A stretch of DNA of 64,000 bases from Kribbella pratensis (GTDB lineage Bacteria; Actinomycetota; Actinomycetes; Propionibacteriales; Kribbellaceae): assembly GCF_004365355.1 (NCBI RefSeq), contig NZ_SODP01000003.1:310001-374000 (forward strand), in the 5' to 3' direction. The notes beneath the pieces were generated by a model. The model was given only the letters and a program-made list of their open reading frames with translations, made no database searches and was not told the origin of the DNA. Shown piece by piece: positions 7,526 to 15,571 of this stretch (position 1 is its first letter; each line of letters opens with the position of its first letter). The translations under genes were made by a program, and so were the position numbers.

Positions 7526-7788
7526 TCCTCATCGACCCACCCGCCTGGCCGGCCTGGAACAGAGTCTGGTCCCACCTGGTCAGCGACGAGTCCTACGAGG
7601 AGCTCCACGCATTCGCGAAGGCCGCCGGCATCCCGTCCCGCGGCTTCGATCGAGACCACTACGACGTACCCAGTGACCGGTACGACGACCTGATCGCCGC
7701 CGGCGCCGTACCGGTGTCCAGCCGTGAGCTTGTCCGCCGGATCACCGCCGCGGGACTTCGGCACAGGAAACGGCCCCCGACCGAGTAG
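7522..7788 (+). CDS. DUF4031 protein
   Basis: 88-aa protein starting ILIDPPAWPAWNRVWSHLVSD and containing ELHAFAKAAGIPSRGFDRDHYDVP; this is the DUF4031 family, small proteins of unknown function in actinomycetes. It overlaps cutC by four bases, so it is co-translated. The two conserved stretches (DPP-WP and GFDRDHYDVP) carry the His and Asp residues that might form an active site. A strong hairpin overlaps its stop codon. Confidence 0.88.
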   Translation: MILIDPPAWPAWNRVWSHLVSDESYEELHAFAKAAGIPSRGFDRDHYDVPSDRYDDLIAAGAVPVSSRELVRRITAAGLRHRKRPPTE

Positions 7789-7801
7789 ATCGGGGGCCGT
7801 T
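7769..7801. terminator. Bidirectional rho-independent terminator
   Basis: AACGGCCCCCGA (7769-7780) and TCGGGGGCCGTT (7790-7801) are perfect 12-bp arms with a nine-base loop, followed by TTGTT on the plus strand and preceded by an A-rich stretch. It serves the convergent DUF4031 and EF-Tu genes. Confidence 0.85.
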
Positions 7802-7803
7802 GT

Positions 7804-8991
7804 TCAGTCGAGCAGTTCGGTCACGGTGCCGGCGGCTACGGTGTGGCCGCCTTCGCGGACCGCGAAGCCGAGGCCGACGTTCATCGCGATGGGCTTCTCC
7901 AGCTCCACGCCGAGGTCGATCGTGTCGCCGGGCATCACCAGGGTGATCTCACCGAGGTCGATGCCGCCCGACACGTCCGTCGTGCGGAAGTAGAACTGTG
8001 GGCGGTAGTCCGCGGCGAACGGGGTGTGCCGACCACCTTCCGCCGTGGACAGTGCGTGCAGGGTCGCCCGGAACTTCCGGTGCGGCTGCACACTGCCCGG
8101 CAACGCCACCACCTGGCCGCGACGGACCTCGTCGCGCTTCACGCCACGCAGCAGCACCGCCGCGTTGTCGCCCGCGTCCGCGGACTCCAGCGACTTGCCG
8201 AACGTCTCCATACCGATCGCCGTGCTGGTGACCGTCGGACCGAGGCCGACGACCTCGACCGCGTCACCGAGCTTCAGCGAACCGCGCTCGACCGCACCGG
8301 TGACCACTGTGCCGCGGCCGCTGATGGTGAGCACGTTCTCGATCGGCATCAGGAACGGCTCGCCCAGCTCACGGTCCGGCACGGGCACGTAGCTGTCGAC
8401 GGCGTCCAGCAGCTCACCGATCGCGGCGGTCCACTTCGGGTCGCCTTCCAGCGCCTTCAGACCGGACACGCGGACGACCGGTACGTCGTCGCCCGGGAAG
8501 CCGTACTCCGACAGGAGCTCACGGACCTCCAGCTCGACCAGGTCGAGCAGCTCGGGGTCGTCGACGGTGTCCGCCTTGTTCAGCGCGACCACCAGGTACG
8601 GCACGCCCACCCGGCGCGCGAGCAGCACGTGCTCCCGCGTCTGCGGCATGGCGCCGTCCTGCGCGGAGACGACCAGGATCGCGGCGTCCACCTGCGCGGC
8701 GCCGGTGATCATGTTCTTCACGTAGTCGGCGTGCCCGGGCATGTCGACGTGCGCGTAGTGCCGGGTCGCGGTCTCGTACTCGACGTGCGAGATGTTGATC
8801 GTGATCCCGCGCTGGATCTCCTCCGGCGCACGGTCGATGCCGTCGAAGGCGACGAAGCGGTTGACACTCGGGTCGCGCTCCGCGAGCACCTTGGTGATCG
8901 CGGCGGTCAGCGTGGTCTTGCCGTGGTCGACGTGACCCATCGTGCCGATGTTGAGGTGCGGCTTGGTCCGCACGAACTGGCTCTTGGCCAT
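7804..8991 (-). CDS. tuf: Divergent stand-alone elongation factor Tu
   Basis: 395-aa EF-Tu with all GTPase motifs: GHVDHGKTT (P-loop, 19-27), RGITI (effector), DMPGHADY (G3) and NKAD (G4), then domains 2 and 3. The G3 motif normally reads DCPGH; here Cys is replaced by Met. Other departures include ERDPSVNRFVAFDGID and a C-terminus HTVAAGTVTELLD instead of the usual R-T-V-G-A-G-x-V-x-x-I. It is not beside fusA/rpsL/rpsG, so it resembles the extra EF-Tu (tuf3) found in some streptomycetes. AAGGA is seven bases before the ATG. Possibly a stress or antibiotic-tolerant form. Confidence 0.93.
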   Translation of the reverse strand: MAKSQFVRTKPHLNIGTMGHVDHGKTTLTAAITKVLAERDPSVNRFVAFDGIDRAPEEIQRGITINISHVEYETATRHYAHVDMPGHADYVKNMITGAAQVDAAILVVSAQDGAMPQTREHVLLARRVGVPYLVVALNKADTVDDPELLDLVELEVRELLSEYGFPGDDVPVVRVSGLKALEGDPKWTAAIGELLDAVDSYVPVPDRELGEPFLMPIENVLTISGRGTVVTGAVERGSLKLGDAVEVVGLGPTVTSTAIGMETFGKSLESADAGDNAAVLLRGVKRDEVRRGQVVALPGSVQPHRKFRATLHALSTAEGGRHTPFAADYRPQFYFRTTDVSGGIDLGEITLVMPGDTIDLGVELEKPIAMNVGLGFAVREGGHTVAAGTVTELLD

Positions 8992-9320
8992 GAGTTTTTC
9001 CTTGTATGTCAGAGGATTCGGTGAGAGCCAGGACCCTCCGGCAAGCCCTCCAGTGCTGTCACCACACGGAGGGGGCCGGTGAGAGCCACCCTCCTCCGCG
9101 GGTCCTGCTCAGCAGGAGGAGGGTCAGCTTCGCGTGCCGGTGAAGGCTGAATCGACTGACGCCCACGTGGGAGCGCCCGTCAGGCCCTTGCCTGACAGGT
9201 CGGACTCGAAAACCACGTGGAACATGCGGATCACGGTATTGAGTAACCGTGCCCGCGGCAACAGAATTCCCCGCGCCGCGCGGGCAAAGACAAGGGAAGG
9301 AAGAAGGAGGAGGGGAGGGG
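8992..9320. other. 329-bp gene-free region upstream of tuf with repeats and hairpins
   Basis: No convincing gene. It holds a 12-bp direct repeat CGGTGAGAGCCA (9019-9030 and 9077-9088); nested inverted repeats ACCCTCCTCC/GGAGGAGGGT (9088-9097 and 9115-9124) around TCCTGCT/AGCAGGA (9103-9117); and a short hairpin GTCAGGC-CCTT-GCCTGAC (9179-9196). These may be the tuf leader and the terminator of the upstream gene. A 33-codon minus-strand frame (9124-9225) starting FHVVFESDLSGKG has no ribosome binding site and is not called. Confidence 0.5.
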
Positions 9321-11702
9321 CTAGTTCAGTGCGAACAGCCGGGTGCCGTCGGAGAAGACGGGGCGGGCGGCGGCCACGGTGACGGCCGGTTTGTTGCAGG
9401 TGACCTCTTCGGACTTGGCCACCGGCTGGGCGTTGACGCTGGGCAGGATCGGTCGCGGCTGGATGCCGGTGGGGCCGATCATCACGGGGGAGCAGCTGCC
9501 GTTCGGCTGCGGCATCAGCGTGACCACGCGCCCGTCCGGCAGCAGTCCGAACCCGTTCCGCGGGTACTCCGGTTGCTGCAGCTTCGGCGGCACCTGCAAG
9601 AGGTGATGCCACTGCGGCGTGCCATCAGCAGGGCTCGACGAGGACACGTCGTACGTCTGCGGCTGTCCGGGGTCGTCCCCGGTGCGGCACGTGATGAGCA
9701 CCAACGACGCATGCGTGGCGGCCAGTTGTGCGTCGCAGGACGACGAGCCGAGGCGCGGCCGCGGCGTCCCGGGCACCGGCGTGGTCCAGATGATGTGGCC
9801 CTCGCCGACGTCGACACTCCACTGGTAGAGCGTCCCGCCGGCTGCCCCGGTCCAGATCAGTCCAGACACCTCACGGGTGTCCGGCACGGCGACCAGGTCC
9901 CCTACCCACGTAGACGGGTCCAGCTCTGCACTCAGCTCGATGCGGGCACCCAGATCGACCTCCCAACGCTGAGCGCCGGTCTTGAGATCCAGTCCGCGTA
10001 CGACGGCACTGTTGCCGGCGCACGCGTCCACGACGACCGCCTGGTCGCCGACCAGCGCGCCCTGCGTGACGTTACAGCGCACCTGTGCCCGCCAGTGCGT
10101 CGGGCTGCTCACGCCGTGCGCCACGACGTAGTTGCCTTCAGCTACGAGCAGCTGGTTCTCGTCGACCGCCAGCGCCGTACCGTCGGTGTGAACCTCGGTC
10201 AGCACCTGCCCGCTCACCGCATCCAGTACGGCGTAGGTCGGAAGGTCGATGCCCGCGGGTTCGCGGTACTCCGAGTGGGGGAGATGCGCCGCGATCGTCC
10301 TGGTGTCCGCCGACACCAGCAGGCCCTTCGCACCACTCGATGCGGCGTCCTGTACGTCGGCGCGCGAGTAGCGCCAGCGGATCTGGCCGGTGGCCGCGTC
10401 GGACATCACCACGCCGTCCGAGCGCAGTTCGGCGACTCCACCCGCAGTACCCGTGATCGCACCGGTCGCTGGGACCTGGCGGCTCCACGCCAGCGTCCCG
10501 TCGAGCTGCACCGGCAGTTGCGTCGGCTCGATCGTGGTCGTCGTACTGACCGTGTTGGCGGTCTCCAGCCGGGCCTGCACGAACGGCTCACCGGCCGACA
10601 CCACGACCCACGCCAGCAGCGCTCCGCAGATCGCGGTCGCACCCACGCCCAGCCACCGCGGAGGAGCCTGCGCGTACGGCGGTGCGAGCCGCAACCGCCT
10701 CGCCAGCGCCAACAGCGCGCCCGCGAGCACCAGCGCGACCGAAGCGAGCATCAGGTACGGCCAGCGCTCCGACATGGCCGCACCGGGCTGTGCGGCCGGC
10801 CAGCGCCACCAGCACAGACCGATCGCGACCACACCGACAACAGCGAACACAACCGCGGGAATGGTCACCAGTCGCTGCTGAGCACGCCGGAACCACGCAC
10901 AGGTCAGTGCGGCCGCCACCGCCGTACCGGCGATCGGCGCCCACACCGGGAAGCCACCGACCTCGGACGGGTCGGCCGGCCACTTGGCGGCCGCACCGAG
11001 GCCGCGGCCCAGGAGGACCGAGGACGCGACGACCGCACCGAGGGCCGCACCGAAGTAGATGATCGGGATCAGCCCGCCGATCGGTCGGGCCGCCCTAGGG
11101 CCCAGGGACCCGACCTCCCGGGCCAGGTTCTCCCGGGCTGGTCGCTCCCACTCCTCATGGCCTCTCGGCGTCACGTAGAGCCGGGTGTCGCTCAGGCCCT
11201 GCAAGAACGTCATCCGGCCGCGGGCGAAGTCACGGTCCGCGATATGCGCGTACTCCTGCCGGATCCCGGCGGCGTACTCGTCGTAACGATGCTGCGGCAG
11301 GCTCAGGATCCGCAGGTCGGCGTCGCAGAGTACGGCGCCGTTGCGGTCGTCCGGTGCGCAGTCGTGCTTCGCGGTCAGCCGGACCAGGCGGCCGATCTCC
11401 TCGACCCGCGAGGCCTCGACGCCGTACGCCGCGAGCTCGAGCTCGGCCAGCTGGGCCGAGACCTCCTCGTTCTCACCGGGATCGGCCTGCGGGTCGTAGA
11501 TCGCGTCGTGGAACCAGGCGGCCAGCCGGACGGTGTCCGCGTCGTCGGCGTATTCGGCCAGGTCGTCGATGGTCTCCAGCACCTCGGTCAGGTGGCGCTG
11601 GTTGTGATAGTGGCGATGTTGCTCTGCGTAACGAGCCAGCAGATCCTCGCCCAACGGCTGCGCATGCGGCAGCAGGCGATTCCACTGGTCGCGCAGGTCC
11701 AT
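9321..11702 (-). CDS. HD-phosphohydrolase-like / membrane / PQQ-propeller fusion protein
   Basis: 793 aa in three parts. Residues 1-190: a predicted metal-dependent HD domain with the usual ligands, His33 and His37 in YHNQRHL, His65-Asp66 in WFHDAIYD, NEE at 78-80 and Asp129 in CDADL. Residues about 215-390: five to six membrane helices. Residues about 400-793: PQQ-like beta-propeller repeats (DAATGQIRWRYS, LDLKTGAQRWEVDL), probably extracytoplasmic. The ATG at 11702 aligns with the start of the paralog at 14992; 24 further codons upstream are not needed. Function unknown; a cytoplasmic HD joined to an outside propeller suggests transmembrane sensing. Confidence 0.85.
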   Translation of the reverse strand: MDLRDQWNRLLPHAQPLGEDLLARYAEQHRHYHNQRHLTEVLETIDDLAEYADDADTVRLAAWFHDAIYDPQADPGENEEVSAQLAELELAAYGVEASRVEEIGRLVRLTAKHDCAPDDRNGAVLCDADLRILSLPQHRYDEYAAGIRQEYAHIADRDFARGRMTFLQGLSDTRLYVTPRGHEEWERPARENLAREVGSLGPRAARPIGGLIPIIYFGAALGAVVASSVLLGRGLGAAAKWPADPSEVGGFPVWAPIAGTAVAAALTCAWFRRAQQRLVTIPAVVFAVVGVVAIGLCWWRWPAAQPGAAMSERWPYLMLASVALVLAGALLALARRLRLAPPYAQAPPRWLGVGATAICGALLAWVVVSAGEPFVQARLETANTVSTTTTIEPTQLPVQLDGTLAWSRQVPATGAITGTAGGVAELRSDGVVMSDAATGQIRWRYSRADVQDAASSGAKGLLVSADTRTIAAHLPHSEYREPAGIDLPTYAVLDAVSGQVLTEVHTDGTALAVDENQLLVAEGNYVVAHGVSSPTHWRAQVRCNVTQGALVGDQAVVVDACAGNSAVVRGLDLKTGAQRWEVDLGARIELSAELDPSTWVGDLVAVPDTREVSGLIWTGAAGGTLYQWSVDVGEGHIIWTTPVPGTPRPRLGSSSCDAQLAATHASLVLITCRTGDDPGQPQTYDVSSSSPADGTPQWHHLLQVPPKLQQPEYPRNGFGLLPDGRVVTLMPQPNGSCSPVMIGPTGIQPRPILPSVNAQPVAKSEEVTCNKPAVTVAAARPVFSDGTRLFALN

Positions 11703-11824
11703 GGATAAGGAGTCTGGCACCCTATCGGAGCCTGTACCGACCGATCCGGGGTTCGCGGATAGGGTCGTGGCCAAAGCGATATCGGCTCGTCACCTGACCG
11801 GTTCGACAGGTGCGTCCGGCATCG

Positions 11825-11842
11825 AATTCCACCGGTGGAATT
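11825..11842. promoter_or_regulatory. 18-bp perfect palindrome before the Gfo/Idh gene
   Basis: AATTCCACCGGTGGAATT reads identically on both strands and lies 35 bp upstream of the dehydrogenase ATG, in the promoter space shared with the divergent HD-propeller gene. A dimeric repressor site is the natural reading; the regulator is not identifiable here. Confidence 0.5.
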
Positions 11843-11877
11843 GCGGTGCAGATCACACTTCGGCTCGGGAGGGCGAG

Positions 11878-12762
11878 ATGCGGTTCGGTCTGGTGGGGAC
11901 GGGCGGGTGGGCGGCGCGGACGCACGCTCCGGGGCTCGCGGCGGCGGCCGGGGTCGACCTGGCCGGCGTCTGGGGCCGGCACCCGGAGAAAACGGCCGCC
12001 TTCGCGGGTGAGTTCGCGCTGGCGGCGTACGACGACTACGCGGAGTTACTCGAGTCCGTCGACGCGCTGGCGTTCGCCGTACCGCCGCGGGTTCAGGCGT
12101 CGATGGCGCTCGAAGCGGCGGCCGTCGGGAAGCATCTGCTGCTCGACAAGCCGGTCTCCGACTCGCTGGACGACGCCCGCGCGCTGGTCGAGGAGGCCGA
12201 GGACGAGGGCATCGCGTCGGTCGTGTTCCTCACCCAGCGGTTCGAGCCGCCGATGCGCGAGTTCTTCGCCGGTCTGGCGGCCACCGGCGGCTGGAAGGGT
12301 GGCTGGAGCCGGATGCTCGCCTCGCTGGACGCGCCGGGCAACCGCTACGCGAACTCGATCTGGCGGCGTGAGCAGTGGGGGTCGCTCTGGGATGTCGGCC
12401 CGCATGCTCTGTCCAACCTGGCAGCGATGCTTGGTCCGATCGGTGAGCTCACGGCTGTCGGTGGCGACGACGGCCTGATCCACATGGTCCTCACCCACGA
12501 GTCCGGCGCGACCAGCACAGCCAGCATCACCCTGCTCGCCCCACCGGCCGGCAGCAACTTCGAGACCGGAGTCTGGGGCGAGTCGGGTACGGCGCTGCTC
12601 CCGGAGCGCACGACCCCGGCCGCGGACGCACTCCGGCTCGCCGCGGAGGAGCTGGTCGTGGCCGCCGAGTCAGGCGAGCCCCACCCGACCGACGTGGCCT
12701 TCGGGACCCGCATCGTCGAGCTACTGGCTTCTGCGCAGAAGCAGCTCAGCGCAGGGCGATGA
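11878..12762 (+). CDS. Gfo/Idh/MocA-family oxidoreductase
   Basis: 294 aa. Rossmann start RFGLVGTGGWAARTHAPGL, then FAVPPRVQASMALEAAAVGKHLLLDKPVS with the family's (E/D)KP motif, and DVGPHAL carrying the catalytic His. These NAD(P)-dependent enzymes act on sugars and inositols or related polyols. The protein is shorter than most members (330-390 aa). GGGAGGGCGAG precedes the ATG. It is flanked by two paralogous HD/propeller genes, and its 3' end overlaps the following convergent one by 17 bp. Substrate unknown. Confidence 0.88.
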   Translation: MRFGLVGTGGWAARTHAPGLAAAAGVDLAGVWGRHPEKTAAFAGEFALAAYDDYAELLESVDALAFAVPPRVQASMALEAAAVGKHLLLDKPVSDSLDDARALVEEAEDEGIASVVFLTQRFEPPMREFFAGLAATGGWKGGWSRMLASLDAPGNRYANSIWRREQWGSLWDVGPHALSNLAAMLGPIGELTAVGGDDGLIHMVLTHESGATSTASITLLAPPAGSNFETGVWGESGTALLPERTTPAADALRLAAEELVVAAESGEPHPTDVAFGTRIVELLASAQKQLSAGR

Positions 12763-14992
12763 CCGTGCCTGAGCCGGACGTGAGGACCAGGTTGCCGACC
12801 GCACGCGGATCCCGATTGCAGGAGATGCCGGTAGGCAGGCGGACCTGACGGAAGCCGGTCTGGCTGATCACGTTCGCGATGCATCCGGTCGCGCCGCGGC
12901 TCAACGAGATGACGCGGCCGTCCGCGGTCACCGTGACCTTCACGCGGGGGCTGACGGGTGCCTGGGTCTGCCAGGCGGTCAGGCCGGTGTTGGCGTCGAT
13001 CGCGGTGACGATGCTCTTGCGGTTCTCCAGGCTGCTCGGGCCTGGGCAGTCAACGACGATCAGGTACTTCCCCGCAGCGTTCAGCAGTGTCCGGCACGAC
13101 CAGGTCCTCGGCACTTCCCAGCGCCACCGGACGTCGCCGGTCCGCGGCTCGATCGCCGTCAATGCGGCTGGTACGTCGGAGTCGCCGCCGGGCTCGGCTA
13201 CGACAACCAGACCGGCGACCACGACAGGTCGCCGGTAGGTGTCCGACGTCTTCGTCCACAGCTTCTTGCCGGACTGGACGTCCAGCGCAGCCATCTCGTC
13301 AGGACGGTCGTCGCAGGTGTGACTGACGAACGTCACCACCGTCTCGGCCGTGGCGATCGCGCCCAGGTCGGTGCAGTCGCCGGAATCGTAGGTCCAGCGT
13401 TCGTGGCCACTCGGGTCCACGCCGTGCAGCTTGCCGGAGCGTTCGCCGGTCAGGAGCGGCTGGGACTGCTGGATGTACCGGTCCCTCGTCCGACCGGGCC
13501 AAGCCGCCTTGCGCTGGCCCGTGTTCGCGTCGAGCAGTAGATAGCCGACGTCGGCGAACTGGGCGAGGACGTAGTCGCCGTTGCCGGTCGCAGCGATGAC
13601 TGGTTTCTCGTCGGAGTCGGATCGGCTGTAGCGCCAACGTAGTTCACCGGTGGCTGCATCGAGCATCTCGACCACGCCGCTCGGACGGGGGATCGCGAGG
13701 CCGTAGCGGGTGCCGATTGCTTCTTCCGCACCGGTGCCGGCAACCGACCCGCTGACCCACGCCACGCTGCCGTCGAGGACGGACGGCGTTGCCTTGCCCG
13801 CTTGGCCTGGTGTTCCTTCGACCCGCTCGTTCGAGCCGAGCACATAGCCGCGCGACAGCGGCTGGATGATCAGCAACAGCGTGAGCGCGACTGCGGCCGG
13901 TGCTGCGAGCCAGGCGAGTTGCTGGCCCAGATTGCGCGCCGGGAGGAACCGGGCCGTCCTGGTGCGGAGCAGCGAGGCCACCAGGGCAGCAGCGCCGGCG
14001 ATCAGCAGCAGGAGCAGTGCGGAGATCATCAACGGGACGCGCAGGCCGACACCGACGGCGACGTTCGTCCGAGGTACCTGCGCCCAGGCGACGAGCAGTC
14101 CGGTCACCGCGATCGCCAGTACGGCGCCGGCGATCAAGCGGGCGCGCTGACTGGCGCTACGGGCGCAGCGGAACAGGATCGGTGCGCTGAAGAACGACAG
14201 GACGGCCAGCGCGATAGGTGGCCAGCCGGGTTCGTCCTGTGCTGCTGGGGTTTGCCATGACGCGCCAGAGGCGGCGATGGCGACTACCGCGGCAGCGATC
14301 GCGGTGAAGGTAGCCGTTGCGGTCAAAGCGGCCTGTTGCCACCCACGCCAGGGGGCGGGGAGTTCGCTGTCCAGTCCGGCCAGCTCTGACTCGAGGTTGA
14401 CGCGGGCGACCGGTCCGAGCCGTTGGCGGGCCAGTTGCGTGCGGTAGAGGTGGCCGTCGAGCAGTTCGCGTACTTCGTCGTACCGGTGCTCGAGTGCGGC
14501 CTTGCGATCGCTGGCATCCCGGCGTACCTCGGCGGTGTGGACGGCGTACCGGCTGGGGTCGGAGGCGAGGATCGCGTTGACGGCATCGAGCAGCACGTCG
14601 CCGTTCGCGTCGCGGCGGGGCGGCGCGTAGGCGTCCGGTGGTGGTGCGGCGAGGTCACCGGTCAGACGGATTAGGCGTGAGACCTCTGCGATCCGGATCG
14701 GCGGTACGCCGTACTGCGGGAGGAGCTGCTCGGCCAGACGGGCTGAGGCTTCAGCGTCCTCGGATGGCGTGCCGCCCGGCTCGTGGACCGCGCGGTGGAA
14801 CCAGGCCGCGAGCCGGACGCTCGTCGGGTCGGTCGAGAGCTGGATGAACGAGTCCAGCGCGGTGAGGACGATGGCGAGGTACTGGTCGCGGTACGCGCGG
14901 CGGTTGCGTTCGACGTACCGCGCGACGAGCTCGTCCGCGAGCGAGGCAGACCCAGGCACCAGGTCAGCCCACCGCGCCCGTAGCTCCACCAC
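12746..14992 (-). CDS. Degenerate-HD / membrane / PQQ-propeller protein
   Basis: 748 aa and paralogous to 9321-11702 with the same three-part plan: HD-like domain (1-200), about five membrane helices (215-365), PQQ-like propeller (about 385-748; LDAATGELRWRYS, LDVQSGKKLWTK, IDANTGLTAWQTQ). The HD domain has lost its metal ligands: YHNQRHL has become YRDQYLA (35-40), HD has become HR (66-67), and CDADL has become LDAVN. It should therefore be a pseudo-phosphohydrolase, perhaps a regulatory partner of the intact paralog. Start is a GTG at 14992. Confidence 0.85.
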   Translation of the reverse strand: MVELRARWADLVPGSASLADELVARYVERNRRAYRDQYLAIVLTALDSFIQLSTDPTSVRLAAWFHRAVHEPGGTPSEDAEASARLAEQLLPQYGVPPIRIAEVSRLIRLTGDLAAPPPDAYAPPRRDANGDVLLDAVNAILASDPSRYAVHTAEVRRDASDRKAALEHRYDEVRELLDGHLYRTQLARQRLGPVARVNLESELAGLDSELPAPWRGWQQAALTATATFTAIAAAVVAIAASGASWQTPAAQDEPGWPPIALAVLSFFSAPILFRCARSASQRARLIAGAVLAIAVTGLLVAWAQVPRTNVAVGVGLRVPLMISALLLLLIAGAAALVASLLRTRTARFLPARNLGQQLAWLAAPAAVALTLLLIIQPLSRGYVLGSNERVEGTPGQAGKATPSVLDGSVAWVSGSVAGTGAEEAIGTRYGLAIPRPSGVVEMLDAATGELRWRYSRSDSDEKPVIAATGNGDYVLAQFADVGYLLLDANTGQRKAAWPGRTRDRYIQQSQPLLTGERSGKLHGVDPSGHERWTYDSGDCTDLGAIATAETVVTFVSHTCDDRPDEMAALDVQSGKKLWTKTSDTYRRPVVVAGLVVVAEPGGDSDVPAALTAIEPRTGDVRWRWEVPRTWSCRTLLNAAGKYLIVVDCPGPSSLENRKSIVTAIDANTGLTAWQTQAPVSPRVKVTVTADGRVISLSRGATGCIANVISQTGFRQVRLPTGISCNRDPRAVGNLVLTSGSGTVIALR

Positions 14993-15089
14993 TGCTTCAG
15001 TTTGCCAGCAGCACCTCTACAACCAGCCCTCGATCACCCCACCGGCACCTTGCGGTTGGCGTGCAGGTTCACCGGTTGTGTGCAGGCGG

Positions 15090-15401
15090 TTACTGCTTGG
15101 CGGACAGGATGCCTGTGAGCAGGCCCGGGTAGAGGGCCTCGAGGTCCTCGCGGCGCAGGACGCTGATCCGGCGGGTGCCGTCGGTGTGGGTGGAGAGCAC
15201 GCCGGCCTCGCGGAGCGTCTTGAGGTGGTGGGCGCGGGTGGATGCGGTGACCGGCAGCTCGATGTCGCCGCAGCAGACACCTGCCGGGTTGTCGGCCAAT
15301 GCACGGACGATCGTGAGCCGGACAGGCTCGCCCAGTGCCTGGAGAACCGCTTCGACGCGGATCTCGTCCCGCTCCGGCTGCGGGAGAACCTTAGAACTCA
15401 T
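15090..15401 (-). CDS. ArsR-type winged-helix regulator
   Basis: 103 aa: VEAVLQALGEPVRLTIVRALADNPAGVCCGDIELPVTASTRAHHLKTLREAGVL, a standard winged helix. It has adjacent cysteines (VCCGDIE) where metal-sensing ArsR proteins have ELCVCDL, so thiol or metal sensing is possible but unproven. Divergent from an MFS exporter gene, with small palindromes between them, so it most likely represses that exporter. Starts at the ATG at 15401 with weak Shine-Dalgarno sequence. Confidence 0.88.
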   Translation of the reverse strand: MSSKVLPQPERDEIRVEAVLQALGEPVRLTIVRALADNPAGVCCGDIELPVTASTRAHHLKTLREAGVLSTHTDGTRRISVLRREDLEALYPGLLTGILSAKQ

Positions 15402-15489
15402 CGACGCCCTCCGCTTCGCTCCGGGCGCCGACGAGGCACGGGGTGGCTGTGCTTGTAGATGAACTCGCTGCGCTCGTTCATGGTGTCCA

Positions 15490-15533
15490 TAGTACGACGC
15501 CGGTCGAAGTTCGACGAGGATCGTAGTACGATG
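15490..15533. promoter_or_regulatory. Candidate operators between ArsR-type gene and MFS gene
   Basis: TAGTACGA occurs at 15490-15497 and 15524-15531; TCGTAGTACGA (15521-15531) is symmetric about its central base, and GTCGAAGTTCGAC (15503-15515) is a second odd palindrome. These lie just upstream of the MFS start region. Which one is the regulator site cannot be decided. Confidence 0.4.
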
Positions 15534-15571
15534 ATGATCGAACTAGTGAACCTCTTACCGGAAGGCCTTCG

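Noticed and set aside
9124..9225. 33-codon minus-strand frame as a tuf leader peptide
   Set aside because: No ribosome binding site and no regulatory codon run; too weak to call.
9249..11708. An open frame of over 800 codons on the plus strand
   Set aside because: It is antisense to the HD-propeller gene over its whole length, and its translation is rich in Arg, His, Gly and Gln with no domain pattern. High GC content makes such shadows common.
12746..14992. Second HD protein as an active phosphohydrolase
   Set aside because: The His, His-Asp and late Asp ligands are replaced by Arg/Leu, His-Arg and Val.
15090..15401. Metal-sensing ArsR
   Set aside because: The VCCGD cysteines do not match the ELCVCDL metal motif, and the neighbour is a drug-type exporter, not a metal transporter.
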